Source: Ahrensia sp. (GTDB taxonomy: Bacteria > Pseudomonadota > Alphaproteobacteria > Rhizobiales > Rhizobiaceae). From it: 64,000 nt of DNA. Made by a program: the position numbers and the translations under genes. Of this stretch, positions 53,483 to 62,310 are shown piece by piece (the stretch's first letter is position 1; each line of letters opens with the position of its first letter). The notes under the pieces are model-generated. The model saw only the letters and a list, made by a program, of their open reading frames with translations, was not told where the DNA came from and did not search any database. The DNA lies in assembly GCA_002698425.1 (NCBI GenBank), contig NZXU01000023.1:1-64000 (forward strand). Direction: 5' to 3'.

Positions 53483-54520
53483 TCAGGCGACCGCGTCGAG
53501 ACGCGACAGCCTTTCGCGCCATGCCGGTTCGATCTCCGGGTTCTTCGGATAGAGCGGCAGTTCCCCGCGCATGATCCTCTCGGCATTCTCGATGACCGCG
53601 CGGGGCATCGCGTCGTAAAGATCATTGGTGTGACCGACCATATGTGGCGTCAGGATCACCCGGTCGATGCCCCGCAGCGGATGGTCCATTGCCGGTGGCT
53701 CGGGATCGAGCACGTCCAGAGCGCCCCCGCCGAGCCGGCCTTCCTGCATGATCGTCGCGAGCGCGTCCTCATCGACGACCCCGCCGCGCGACGTATTGAT
53801 CAGGATGGCGTCCTCCTTCATCTGCCGAAGTTCTTCGAGGCCGATCAGGTTCCGCGTCTCCGGGGATAAAGGCACATGCAGACTGACGACGTCGCTGCGC
53901 CGCAGGAGTTCTTCCTTTTCGACAAATTCGACACCGGGCCCCGCACTGTCCCTTGCCACATAGGGATCATTGACGATGATGGTAGCGCCCCATCCATTCA
54001 GTCTTTTGACCACGCCGCCGCCGATACGGCCCATCCCGATGATCCCGATCGTGCGGTTCTTCAGCATCCGTGCATGCATCCAGGCAGGCCGCGGCTGGTT
54101 TTCCCGCAGCAGCCTTTCGGTCCGCTTCAGCCCGTACAACAGGACCAGCATGAACATGATGGTGGATTCCGACATGGCCTCGAAATTCTCCGGTATAGGT
54201 CCGTGGCCGACGATGAGCGATCGCGCCGCGCACTCGCCGAGATCGACCGCATCCACCCCGATCGACGGGAAGACGATGCCTTTCAGCCTCGGCGCGGCAT
54301 CGAGGTCCTCGCCGGAGATCCGGCTGCGCGAGCTGGTCACGATGATATCGGCTTCCCCAAGAAGTTGCGCGCGTTCGGAGGCGGAGAGGCGATAGGGGAT
54401 TCCCGGCGTCGCCCTGGGTCCGTGGATGACTGTCCAACCGGCCCTTTCAAAAGATGCGGTGGCGGATTTCAGAACCTCCACCAGATTGGGATCGTCGCAG
54501 ATGTAAACGGTTCCGGGCAT
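53483..54520 (-). CDS. D-isomer-specific 2-hydroxyacid dehydrogenase
   Basis: A 345-aa NAD(P)-dependent dehydrogenase with the family layout: NAD motif IGIIGMGRIGGGVVKRL at about 165-180, and catalytic Arg (INTSRGGVVDE), Glu (DVLDPEPP) and His (ILTPHMVGHT). It interconverts a D-2-hydroxyacid and its 2-oxoacid. ATG 54520 is four bases after the decarboxylase stop; the longer frame upstream is decarboxylase antisequence in another frame. Side by side with an FMN L-type enzyme it may let the cell use both enantiomers. Confidence 0.9.
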   Translation of the reverse strand: MPGTVYICDDPNLVEVLKSATASFERAGWTVIHGPRATPGIPYRLSASERAQLLGEADIIVTSSRSRISGEDLDAAPRLKGIVFPSIGVDAVDLGECAARSLIVGHGPIPENFEAMSESTIMFMLVLLYGLKRTERLLRENQPRPAWMHARMLKNRTIGIIGMGRIGGGVVKRLNGWGATIIVNDPYVARDSAGPGVEFVEKEELLRRSDVVSLHVPLSPETRNLIGLEELRQMKEDAILINTSRGGVVDEDALATIMQEGRLGGGALDVLDPEPPAMDHPLRGIDRVILTPHMVGHTNDLYDAMPRAVIENAERIMRGELPLYPKNPEIEPAWRERLSRLDAVA

Positions 54521-54524
54521 CCGA

Positions 54525-56306
54525 TTAATCGCTCCGCGTGAGGCCCGCGGCCATGTTCGGGTTGTAGCCGGGGCGCACCCGGGCATCGACGACAACGCTT
54601 TTGCCCTGTTTGGCCATCGCGACCGCTTCGCGCACTGCGTCCGCAAGTTCGCCCACTGTGTGGACCGGGCCGATTCCCTCGAGCCCCTGCGCTCTGGCGA
54701 CGCCGGCGAGGTCGATATCGGGGTCGGCGATACGCTGGCCGATCCATTTGTTTTCGACCGGGCGGTCGCGCATGACCGCCACACGTTCCTGGTGAACCTC
54801 GTCATTGAAGAAGGACTGGTTGTTCGCCACGACGGCAACGAAGGGAACGCGGTAATGCGCGCCGCTCCACAGAGCCGCGACGCCCATCATGAAGTCGCCA
54901 TCGCCGAGGACGGCAACCGGCAGCCGGCCGGTGTCCTGCAAGGCCAGGGCTGCACCGACAAGCATCCCGGGGCCGGCTCCGATTCCGCCGCCGCCGTCGG
55001 TGCCCAGATAGTCCAGCGGATGGCGGAAATGCCAGGTCTCGCCAGCCCAGCCGAGCGGCAGGCGGATCAGCGAGACGCATTCCCCCTCGAGACCGGCGCC
55101 CAGCGCCCCGGACAGGCCCATGATGTCGATGGGGGTATCGGGAGCGGGGCAATCGACGGCGCATTTCGCAACGGCGTTTTCGGGACCCGTGCCGGGGCCG
55201 ACGCCGAGTTCGTCGGCGATCAGATGCATCGCGATATCCGGGTCCGACGCCAGATGAAGATCGGTCGCCGGCAGCCCCTGATAATCCATGCTCCAGCCAT
55301 TGTGGATTTGATGGTCCAGCGAGATGCTGACGATCTTCGCGGAAACCTCGCCTGCCTGCTTGCAGGCGCCCGCGAGATCGAGCCAGTCGAGACTGAGTAT
55401 CACATCCGCGTTGCGGATCGCCTCGGTCGCGGCGTCGTCGAAGAAATGCGCCGGTTTGCTGCGATGAAGCGGATGGTTTGTCGGGAAGGCCGCGCCGATC
55501 TTGATGTCGGTCAGGACGCCGGCATCGAGCGCTTCGGCAAGCGCGACGCGACGGGCCCAGTCCTCCGGCTTTCGCGAGACGCGACCCGCCAGAATAAGTG
55601 GCGACTTGGCACCGCGCAGCAATTGCGCGACATGCCTGACCCCGTCGCGCGGCGGCTCTGCCGGCAGGGGCGGGCGGTAGCGTTCGATATCCGGAAGCGC
55701 CGGCATCGCATCCAGCTTTTTCTCCTGTATCGAGACATCGAAATTGACATAGGTCGGCCCGCACGGCGCAGTGCGCGCAATGACATTGGCGCGCAGCATG
55801 GCCTCGATCGCCGCTTCGACCGAGGCCGGCTGGTCGTCCCACTTCGTGAAGTTGCGAACAAGCGCGCCCTGATCCCGCGCCGTGTGGATCCAGTCGATCC
55901 ACGGACGCCGCCGTGCCGCGTCGACCGGCCCGGTCGCGCCGAAGACCAGCATCGGCACGCGATCGCACCAGGCGTTGAAGATGGCCATCGAGCCGTGCAT
56001 CAGGCCGACATTGGAGTGCATGATCACGGCCATCGGCTCACCGGTCACTTTCGCATAGCCATGCGCGATGGCGGCTGCGTGCTCCTCATGCAGGCAGAGC
56101 AGCATTTGCGGGCTCTCGTTTCCGAGCCGGTTGACGAGACTGTCGTGAAGGCCGCGGAAGCTGGCGCCCGGATTGAGCGCCACATACTTCATGCCGGTCA
56201 GCCGCAGCATCTCGGCAAAGACGTCGCTGCCCCAGGCATTACCTTCGGCTGAAGGCACCGGCTTTTCGACTTCGGCACGTGCTGTCGGCGATGATTTCGG
56301 GTTCAT
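54525..56306 (-). CDS. Thiamine-diphosphate-dependent 2-oxoacid decarboxylase (benzoylformate decarboxylase-like)
   Basis: A 593-aa ThDP enzyme of the acetolactate synthase / benzoylformate decarboxylase superfamily. The catalytic Glu74 is in CLHEEHAAAIAHGYAK, HSNVGLMHGSMAIFNAW is the substrate-side loop, a central domain is at about 215-370, and the ThDP motif GDGDFMMGVAALWSGAHYRVPFVAVVANNQS lies near residue 470-500. It would decarboxylate an arylglyoxylate to the aldehyde. GGAGGACCAGGA precedes ATG 56306. It heads the operon with both hydroxyacid dehydrogenases; a TTAG-N4-CTAA-like site is 89 bp upstream. Confidence 0.85.
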   Translation of the reverse strand: MNPKSSPTARAEVEKPVPSAEGNAWGSDVFAEMLRLTGMKYVALNPGASFRGLHDSLVNRLGNESPQMLLCLHEEHAAAIAHGYAKVTGEPMAVIMHSNVGLMHGSMAIFNAWCDRVPMLVFGATGPVDAARRRPWIDWIHTARDQGALVRNFTKWDDQPASVEAAIEAMLRANVIARTAPCGPTYVNFDVSIQEKKLDAMPALPDIERYRPPLPAEPPRDGVRHVAQLLRGAKSPLILAGRVSRKPEDWARRVALAEALDAGVLTDIKIGAAFPTNHPLHRSKPAHFFDDAATEAIRNADVILSLDWLDLAGACKQAGEVSAKIVSISLDHQIHNGWSMDYQGLPATDLHLASDPDIAMHLIADELGVGPGTGPENAVAKCAVDCPAPDTPIDIMGLSGALGAGLEGECVSLIRLPLGWAGETWHFRHPLDYLGTDGGGGIGAGPGMLVGAALALQDTGRLPVAVLGDGDFMMGVAALWSGAHYRVPFVAVVANNQSFFNDEVHQERVAVMRDRPVENKWIGQRIADPDIDLAGVARAQGLEGIGPVHTVGELADAVREAVAMAKQGKSVVVDARVRPGYNPNMAAGLTRSD

Positions 56307-56395
56307 TCCTGGTCCTCCACGCGTCCGGCCACAGAGCCTGTGTCCGGTTCCTCCTCCGGGGTGCTCTCCCGGCCAAGGCTCGGAAAAACAGATGC

Positions 56396-56407
56396 TTTGT
56401 ATGCTAA
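56396..56407. promoter_or_regulatory. Candidate MarR operator TTTGTATGCTAA (one mismatch)
   Basis: Matches TTAG-N4-CTAA with one mismatch in the left arm. It lies before the ThDP-decarboxylase operon, in the third divergent region. Confidence 0.5.
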
Positions 56408-56517
56408 CTTAATTTTCAGGCCGTAACCCGCGGGCGGGATATTTTCAAGACGTCCCTCCCGGCAAACCGGAGCGCCGGGAAACGAATTGACAAGACGGAA
56501 TCGCCTCCATAGTTTGC

Positions 56518-56529
56518 TTAGTATCCTAA
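56518..56529. promoter_or_regulatory. Candidate MarR operator TTAGTATCCTAA
   Basis: An exact TTAG-N4-CTAA palindrome 43 bp before the ABC ATPase start at 56573, facing the site at 56396. Confidence 0.65.
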
Positions 56530-56572
56530 TTTGTCTGGTCGCCAGACGCGGGATGGGAGGAGAAATTTTCGG

Positions 56573-57376
56573 ATGGTGCTAGATATCCGCGGGGTCGGAA
56601 AGTCATTTCGGGCGGCCAACGGCCATACAGTTCATGCCTTGTCCGACGTGTCGCTGACGCTGGACGAAGGCGAGTTCGTATCGATCATCGGGCCGAGCGG
56701 TTGCGGGAAGTCGACCCTGTTCAACATCGTCGGCGGCATGCTGACCGATTTTGACGGAAGCGTTGCCGTCGACGGCAAGGAGATACGCGGACCGCACCGC
56801 GAAATCGGGATGGTCTTCCAGGAAGAGTCGACCTATCCGTGGCGCACCGCGTCGAGGAATGTCGAACTTCCGCTGGAGATCGCCGGCGTGCCGGCAGGCG
56901 AACGGCGCGAGCGCGCCCACAAGCTGATCAAGCTCGTCGGCCTCGAAGGGTTCGAGGACCGCTATCCCGGCGAACTCTCCGGCGGAATGAAGCAACGTAT
57001 CTCGATCGCCCGTACGCTGGCCTTCCAGCCACGCATCATGCTGATGGACGAACCGTTCGGCGCGCTCGACGAGCAGACGCGCCTGCTTCTCGGCGACAAG
57101 ATCCTGCAGATCTGGCAGGAGATCCGCCAGACGACCATGCTGATCACGCACAACATCACCGAAGCCGTGCAGATGAGCGACCGCGTCGTCGTCATGTCGC
57201 ACCGGCCCGGGCGGATCAAGCGCATCATCGACATCGACCTGCCGCGGCCGCGGAGCTCCGAGAACATCGCGGATAAGGCCTTCGGCGACTATGTCGGGAT
57301 GATCTGGAGCGACCTTCGAGAAGAGGCGTCCCAGTATATGAGCGAAAGCGAGGCCGAGAGCCGCGCCGTCGCGTGA
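56573..57376 (+). CDS. ABC transporter ATP-binding protein (phthalate-locus importer)
   Basis: A 267-aa NitT/TauT-type ATPase: Walker A GPSGCGKST (about 44-52), Q-loop MVFQEESTYPWRTASRN, signature LSGGMKQR, Walker B IMLMDEP and switch His in LITHNITEAV. GGGAGGAG precedes ATG 56573 at slightly long spacing; a frame extending 14 codons upstream crosses that site and is not likely used. First gene of an operon with binding protein, two permeases and aldehyde dehydrogenase. Confidence 0.9.
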   Translation: MVLDIRGVGKSFRAANGHTVHALSDVSLTLDEGEFVSIIGPSGCGKSTLFNIVGGMLTDFDGSVAVDGKEIRGPHREIGMVFQEESTYPWRTASRNVELPLEIAGVPAGERRERAHKLIKLVGLEGFEDRYPGELSGGMKQRISIARTLAFQPRIMLMDEPFGALDEQTRLLLGDKILQIWQEIRQTTMLITHNITEAVQMSDRVVVMSHRPGRIKRIIDIDLPRPRSSENIADKAFGDYVGMIWSDLREEASQYMSESEAESRAVA

Positions 57377-57419
57377 ACCGCCCGTATAGCCGGGCAAGAT
57401 TAATTCATGGGAGGAAAAC

Positions 57420-58391
57420 ATGAAGATCAGCAGACTAGCAGCAGCTGCGGCCCTGGCGGCGGCGACTGTACTTTCGGGAAGTGCATGGGCCGCCGATACC
57501 GTTCGCGTCGCCAACGCGCAGAAGGGTTTCTGGGACCAGACGATCATCATGTTCGGCGATGAGGCCGGCATCTTCGACAAGCATGACATCGACCTCGAAA
57601 TTCTCTGGACCGACGGCGGCGCGGATGCGCAACAGGCCGTGATTTCGGGAAGCATGGACGTGGCGTTCGGCACCGGCATGCTCGGCGTGATCAGCGCATG
57701 GGCGAAGGGCGCTCCCGTCGAGATCATCTCGGCGTCGATGACAGGCTCGTCCGACCTCTACTGGTATGTGAAGAGCGACAGCGACATCCAGTCGATGGCC
57801 GATACCAGCGGCAAGACCGTCAGCTTTTCGCGCCCCGGTTCGTCGACAAACCTGGTCTCGGCCAAGCTTGTCGCTGCTGCCGGCACCGATGCCGAACTGG
57901 TCCCGACCGGCGGGCCCGCCGCCACCATGACCCAGGTCATGTCCGGACAGATCGATGTCGGCTGGTCGGCGGTCCCGATTGGACTCGACCGCGAGGTGAG
58001 CGGCGATATCCGCATCATCGCGAGCGGCAATGACGCGCCGGGCGTCGCCCAGCAAACGGTTCGCGTCCAGATCGCCAATCGGAACTTCCTCGAGAAAAAC
58101 GAGGATGCCGTGAAGCGCTTCACCGAAGCCTATCAGGAGGTTCTCGACTGGGCCTACAGCGGAGACGAGGCGCTCCAGAAGTGGGCCGAGATGAACAATC
58201 TGACGCTGGAGGACGCAAGGTCCGCGCGCGATCGCGGCTATCCCAAGGAAGCACTGCAGCTCTACCCGCTTCAAGGCATGGATGCGAACGTCCAGGAGGC
58301 CGTGGACAATGGCCGGCTCGACGAGCCTTTGAGCGAGGAGCAGATCGCCGAGATGACGGCGACTGCGAAAAAAATCCACGGCGACATGTGA
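57420..58391 (+). CDS. ABC transporter substrate-binding protein (NitT/TauT type)
   Basis: A 323-aa periplasmic binding protein; the first ~24 residues (MKISRLAAAAALAAATVLSG.., ending AWAA) are a Sec signal. The mature part has VANAQKGFWDQTIIMFGDEAGIFDKHDIDLEI, QQAVISGSMDVAFGTGMLGVISAWAKGAPV and VMSGQIDVGWSAVPIGLD. GGGAGG lies before ATG 57420. It is co-regulated with phthalate genes, so the ligand is probably an aromatic acid; ABC importers for phthalate are known in other bacteria. Confidence 0.88.
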   Translation: MKISRLAAAAALAAATVLSGSAWAADTVRVANAQKGFWDQTIIMFGDEAGIFDKHDIDLEILWTDGGADAQQAVISGSMDVAFGTGMLGVISAWAKGAPVEIISASMTGSSDLYWYVKSDSDIQSMADTSGKTVSFSRPGSSTNLVSAKLVAAAGTDAELVPTGGPAATMTQVMSGQIDVGWSAVPIGLDREVSGDIRIIASGNDAPGVAQQTVRVQIANRNFLEKNEDAVKRFTEAYQEVLDWAYSGDEALQKWAEMNNLTLEDARSARDRGYPKEALQLYPLQGMDANVQEAVDNGRLDEPLSEEQIAEMTATAKKIHGDM

Positions 58392-58410
58392 AAATCATTT
58401 CGGACGAACC

Positions 58411-59172
58411 GTGACCATTATTCAATTCTACAGATGGGGGCCGGTTATCGCCGGCCTTCTCTTGCTTTCTCTCATAGGTCTCGCGCTGCAATATGCGACG
58501 ACCTCCGGGATTATCTCGCCCTTCGTGGTCCCTCCGCCGGCCGATATCCTGCAAGCGATCCCGAAGCTCTTCATCAAGGAAGGGCTGATCGGCTATTTCT
58601 TCGTGACCGTCGGCATCACGCTGTCGGCGACCCTGATCTCGATCGTCATCGGCTTGCCGATCGGCTGGGTGCTGTTCCGCAGCCCGGATTTCGGAAAAGC
58701 CTATGAGAGCTGGCTCGGCGCGATATTCTCGGCGCCGATCATCCTTCTTTATCCGCTGTTTCTCGTGGTCCTCGGCCGGGGCGTGACGACCATTATCGTC
58801 ATGAGCGTGGTGGTCGGCATCACGCCGATCATCCTCAGCACCTATACGGGCCTCAAAGGCGTTCCGCCGGTCTACCTGCGTGTCGCCAGAAGCTTCAACA
58901 TGGCGAGCCGCGACATCTTCTGGCAAGTCTACGCGCCGGCCGCCATCCCCGCGATCTTCACCGGGGTCCGCCTGGCACTTATCTACGTCATGATCAACGC
59001 GGTGGCGATGGAGTTCCTGATCAGCATCGGCGGGCTCGGCTATCTGGTTGGCGACCTCTACGATCGCTACAACCTGCCGGAGATGTACGCCGCCGTCATC
59101 TTCGTCGTCGTCGCGAGCATCATCTTCTTCACCATCATCGACAGGACGGAAAAATGGCTGAGACGGCGATGA
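58411..59172 (+). CDS. ABC transporter permease, first of two (phthalate-locus importer)
   Basis: A 253-aa permease with about six helices and the coupling loop PPVYLRVARSFNMASRDIFWQVYAPAAIPAIFTGVRLAL. The start is a GTG at 58411. Its end overlaps the second permease by 19 bp. Confidence 0.88.
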   Translation: MTIIQFYRWGPVIAGLLLLSLIGLALQYATTSGIISPFVVPPPADILQAIPKLFIKEGLIGYFFVTVGITLSATLISIVIGLPIGWVLFRSPDFGKAYESWLGAIFSAPIILLYPLFLVVLGRGVTTIIVMSVVVGITPIILSTYTGLKGVPPVYLRVARSFNMASRDIFWQVYAPAAIPAIFTGVRLALIYVMINAVAMEFLISIGGLGYLVGDLYDRYNLPEMYAAVIFVVVASIIFFTIIDRTEKWLRRR

Positions 59173-59945
59173 AAATGCGCGAGGAGCGGCGGCCGTATCT
59201 CGACCGGATCACCGTCATCCGCATCGCCACGGTCTTCGTCGTCTGGGCGATCTACGAGACGGCGGCGCAGTCCGGCCTGTTCTTCGAGGGCGTCGTCCCC
59301 TCGTCGGTCCTGGTTGTGCGTGCCCTCTTCGCGACCCTGGCCGATCCCGGCTTCTACCCGCATCTCTTCCGCACGGCGCAGGAAGTCGTGAGCGGCTTTG
59401 TCCTTGGCGTCTTCTTCGGCATCGCGATCGGCATCATCTTCGGATCGTCGCTCTTCATTGCGCGGATGCTCAACCCGTGGGTCTATTTCATCTCGCCGGC
59501 GCCAAAGATCATCTTTCTGCCGATCATCTTTCTGGTTTTCGGCGTTGGTATCGGCTCGAAGATCGCGATGGCGGGCTTTTCGGCGTTCTTTCCCGTGGTC
59601 ATCGCCACCTATGCCGCGATGCGCGAGATCCCCGGCATCTATATCCGCGTCGGCAACGCGTTCAATGCGAGTTGGTGGCAGATGGTGACGAAGGTCTATA
59701 TCCCGTCGCTCGTCGCGCCGGTGATCACGAGCCTGCGGCTGGCGCTCGGGGTGGCGATCATCGGAACGCTACTCGCCGAGATCAAGCTGTCGAATCTCGG
59801 GCTCGGTCATCTGATCATCCAGCATTACAACTTCCTGCGGATACCCCAGATGTACGCGGTTCTTCTTCTCACTTTTGCAATCGCGGTGTCCGCGAACGGC
59901 TTCATGGGCTGGCTGGCGAACCGTGTCGAACACGACCGCAAATAG
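59154..59945 (+). CDS. ABC transporter permease, second of two (phthalate-locus importer)
   Basis: A 263-aa permease with about six helices and the coupling loop PGIYIRVGNAFNASWWQMVTKVYIPSLVAPVITSLRLALG. AGGACGG precedes ATG 59154. It differs clearly from the first permease, so a heterodimeric channel is likely, as in the importer at 18-21.6 kb. Confidence 0.88.
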   Translation: MAETAMKMREERRPYLDRITVIRIATVFVVWAIYETAAQSGLFFEGVVPSSVLVVRALFATLADPGFYPHLFRTAQEVVSGFVLGVFFGIAIGIIFGSSLFIARMLNPWVYFISPAPKIIFLPIIFLVFGVGIGSKIAMAGFSAFFPVVIATYAAMREIPGIYIRVGNAFNASWWQMVTKVYIPSLVAPVITSLRLALGVAIIGTLLAEIKLSNLGLGHLIIQHYNFLRIPQMYAVLLLTFAIAVSANGFMGWLANRVEHDRK

Positions 59946-59989
59946 GCCATTCAACGAAATCCTGAACCGCATACGAACCGGAGAATTCG

Positions 59990-61483
59990 ATGAATATGAC
60001 GGCAACCACATCTTCCAGCGGCGTTTGGGAGCCTGCCTTGCCTGCAAACAGGGACCTTTACTACGCGGGTGCCTGGCACGGGCCGGTCAAGGGCGGAACC
60101 TCCGAAACCTTCGATCCCGGCAGGGGTATATCGCTTGGCCATGTCGCGGATGCGTCGAAGGAGGATGTCGACAAGGCGGTCGCCGCCGCGCGGGAGGGAT
60201 TTCTCGTCTGGCGCGACGTGGCGCCGCTTGAGCGCGCAAGGATACTCAAGGAGATCGCGCGTATCCTGCGCGACAATCACCGGGAACTAGCGACGATCGA
60301 CGCGGCGAACTGCGGCAATCCCGTTGCCGAGATGATGGGCGATGCCAATGTCGCCGCCGCGCAGCTCGACTTCTTCGCCGGCCTCGTCACGGAGATGAAG
60401 GGCGCGTCGATACCCATGGGTCCGAATGCGGTGAACTTCTCGGTTCGCCAGCCTCTCGGCGTCGTGGCGCGAATCCTGGCCTATAATCACCCGTTCATGT
60501 TCTGCGGCGGCAAGATGGCGGCACCGCTTGCGGCCGGCAATGCTGTCATCATGAAGCCGCCGGCCCAGGCCCCGCTTTCGTCCCTGCGCCTTGCCGAACT
60601 GATCGACGGTCTCATGCCCGCCGGTGTGTTCAATGTCCTGCCGGGCGGCGTCGAGGCCGGCGCGGCGCTGGCGAGCCATCCGGATGTCGCCAAGGTCACG
60701 CTGATCGGGAGTGTGGCCGCGGGCAGGGCCGTGATGCGAGCGGCAAGCGACACGATCAAGCCGGTCCTGCTCGAACTCGGCGGCAAGAACGCCCTGATCG
60801 CCTTTGGCGATTCCGATCCGGAAGCGGTGGCGCGCGCGATCGTCGGCGGCATGAATTTCACCTGGTGCGGCCAGTCTTGCGGTTCGACCAGCCGGGCCTT
60901 CCTGCATGAGGACATCCACGATGCCGTGATAGACCGCGTCCGGCAGGCGGTCAGCAACTTCAAGCCGGGCATCCCGACCGATCCAGAAACGACGATGGGC
61001 GCGCTTGTCAGCAAGGCGCAGCACGAGCGGGTCATGGGATATATCCAGTCTGCAAAGGACGAGGGCGCCACGACCGTGTGCGGCGGCGCGGTCCCGGATG
61101 ACGAGAGCCTGAAAAACGGCTTCTACATCGAGCCGACCATATTCGCTGGCGTGACACGCGACATGAGGATCGCGCGCGAGGAAATCTTCGGGCCGGTCCT
61201 GTCAGTGTCCAAATGGGCGGACGAAAAGCAGATGCTTGCCGACGTGAACGCCCTTGAATACGGACTGACATGCTCGATCTGGACGCGCGACGTGACCCGT
61301 GCGCATCGGACCGCGATGGCGGTGGAAGCGGGGTTCGTCTGGATCAACGAGGTCTCCAAGCACTTCCTGGGCGCGCCCTTCGGCGGAGTGAAGCAGTCAG
61401 GCATCGGGCGCGAGGAATGCCTCGACGAGCTCCTGAGTTTCACGCACGAAAAGAACATACATCTCAGCCTCGTTGGGCAATAA
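59990..61483 (+). CDS. NAD(P)-dependent aldehyde dehydrogenase
   Basis: A 497-aa aldehyde dehydrogenase with cofactor segment ARILAYNHPFMFCGGKMAAPLAAGNAVIMKPP, general-base Glu in LLELGGKNALIAF, nucleophile Cys in CGQSCGSTSRAF and the ending FGGVKQSGIGREE. It oxidises an aldehyde to the acid. As the last gene of the importer operon under the same TTAG-N4-CTAA control as the ThDP decarboxylase, it could oxidise the aryl aldehyde that enzyme releases, producing phthalate or a similar acid. Aliphatic aldehydes remain possible. Confidence 0.92.
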   Translation: MNMTATTSSSGVWEPALPANRDLYYAGAWHGPVKGGTSETFDPGRGISLGHVADASKEDVDKAVAAAREGFLVWRDVAPLERARILKEIARILRDNHRELATIDAANCGNPVAEMMGDANVAAAQLDFFAGLVTEMKGASIPMGPNAVNFSVRQPLGVVARILAYNHPFMFCGGKMAAPLAAGNAVIMKPPAQAPLSSLRLAELIDGLMPAGVFNVLPGGVEAGAALASHPDVAKVTLIGSVAAGRAVMRAASDTIKPVLLELGGKNALIAFGDSDPEAVARAIVGGMNFTWCGQSCGSTSRAFLHEDIHDAVIDRVRQAVSNFKPGIPTDPETTMGALVSKAQHERVMGYIQSAKDEGATTVCGGAVPDDESLKNGFYIEPTIFAGVTRDMRIAREEIFGPVLSVSKWADEKQMLADVNALEYGLTCSIWTRDVTRAHRTAMAVEAGFVWINEVSKHFLGAPFGGVKQSGIGREECLDELLSFTHEKNIHLSLVGQ

Positions 61484-61563
61484 TCCGGTGGGCCAGGCTG
61501 TCGCTTGACCGGGGTCACGCAAACTTCCGCGGCCTCCTGTAAAGGAGCCTGCGGAGACGCTGG

Positions 61564-62310
61564 CTATTCCGTCCCCGACAGGAACGGGATCAGCGCCGCG
61601 GCGAGGAGCGGCGGGTTGCTCAATTGCGGCGCATGGCCCGTCGGCAGCGATTTGACGATGGCGCCGGGATCCAGTTCCTGCATACGTCGCTGTGCCAGCA
61701 GGACGACGGAGCGGTCGTCGGTCGCCTCGACATAGAGACGTGGCAGGGTTCCGAACCGCGCTTCTGTCAGTTCCGGGAGGATAGCCCGCGCGCCTTCCGC
61801 CTGCGGCGTCAGCTTCATGGCCGCCTCCATGGCGACATCGCGCGGACAGTCGTTGAAGAAGATCGCCGCCGCTTCCTCCGGCGGAACGGTGCTGCTCTGC
61901 CGGTCCTCGGAATAGACGATCCGATCGCTGATCCCCTGTGAAAAGCCGTCCTGACCCTCCAGTTCTTTCTGCAGGTCGCCGAAGGTCATGCCGGACGGCA
62001 GCATCATGCCGGCGACATAGGCGATCCGGTTGACACGATCGCGAAACCGTTCGCCGGCGGCGCTGGCGATCACGCCGCCGCCGGAGTGGCCGACTAGGGA
62101 GACCGGCCGGCCGATCTCCGCGAGGACGCCATCGAGATAGTCGAGGCAAGTTTCGAGCGTGATTTCGCTCGCCGGCACGGTTTCCGTACCGCTGCCCGGA
62201 AGATCGACCGCACGGCATTCCAGCCCGGCGGCTTCGAGCAGCGGGATCAGATGCGCCCAGCCCCAGCTGCCCTGCCACGCGCCATGGATCAGGATGACGG
62301 GATCAGCCAT
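61564..62310 (-). CDS. Alpha/beta hydrolase (esterase/hydroxynitrile-lyase-like)
   Basis: A 248-aa alpha/beta hydrolase with oxyanion-hole segment LIHGAWQGSWGWAHLIPLLEAAG, nucleophile Ser in LVGHSGGGVIA (about residue 78), acid Asp near ATDDRSV and His in LPTGHAPQLSNPP. This pattern is shared by small esterases and plant-type hydroxynitrile lyases. Its start overlaps the upstream oxygenase gene by 8 bp, so they are coupled. It converges on the aldehyde dehydrogenase. The ester or lactone it cleaves is unknown. Confidence 0.87.
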   Translation of the reverse strand: MADPVILIHGAWQGSWGWAHLIPLLEAAGLECRAVDLPGSGTETVPASEITLETCLDYLDGVLAEIGRPVSLVGHSGGGVIASAAGERFRDRVNRIAYVAGMMLPSGMTFGDLQKELEGQDGFSQGISDRIVYSEDRQSSTVPPEEAAAIFFNDCPRDVAMEAAMKLTPQAEGARAILPELTEARFGTLPRLYVEATDDRSVVLLAQRRMQELDPGAIVKSLPTGHAPQLSNPPLLAAALIPFLSGTE

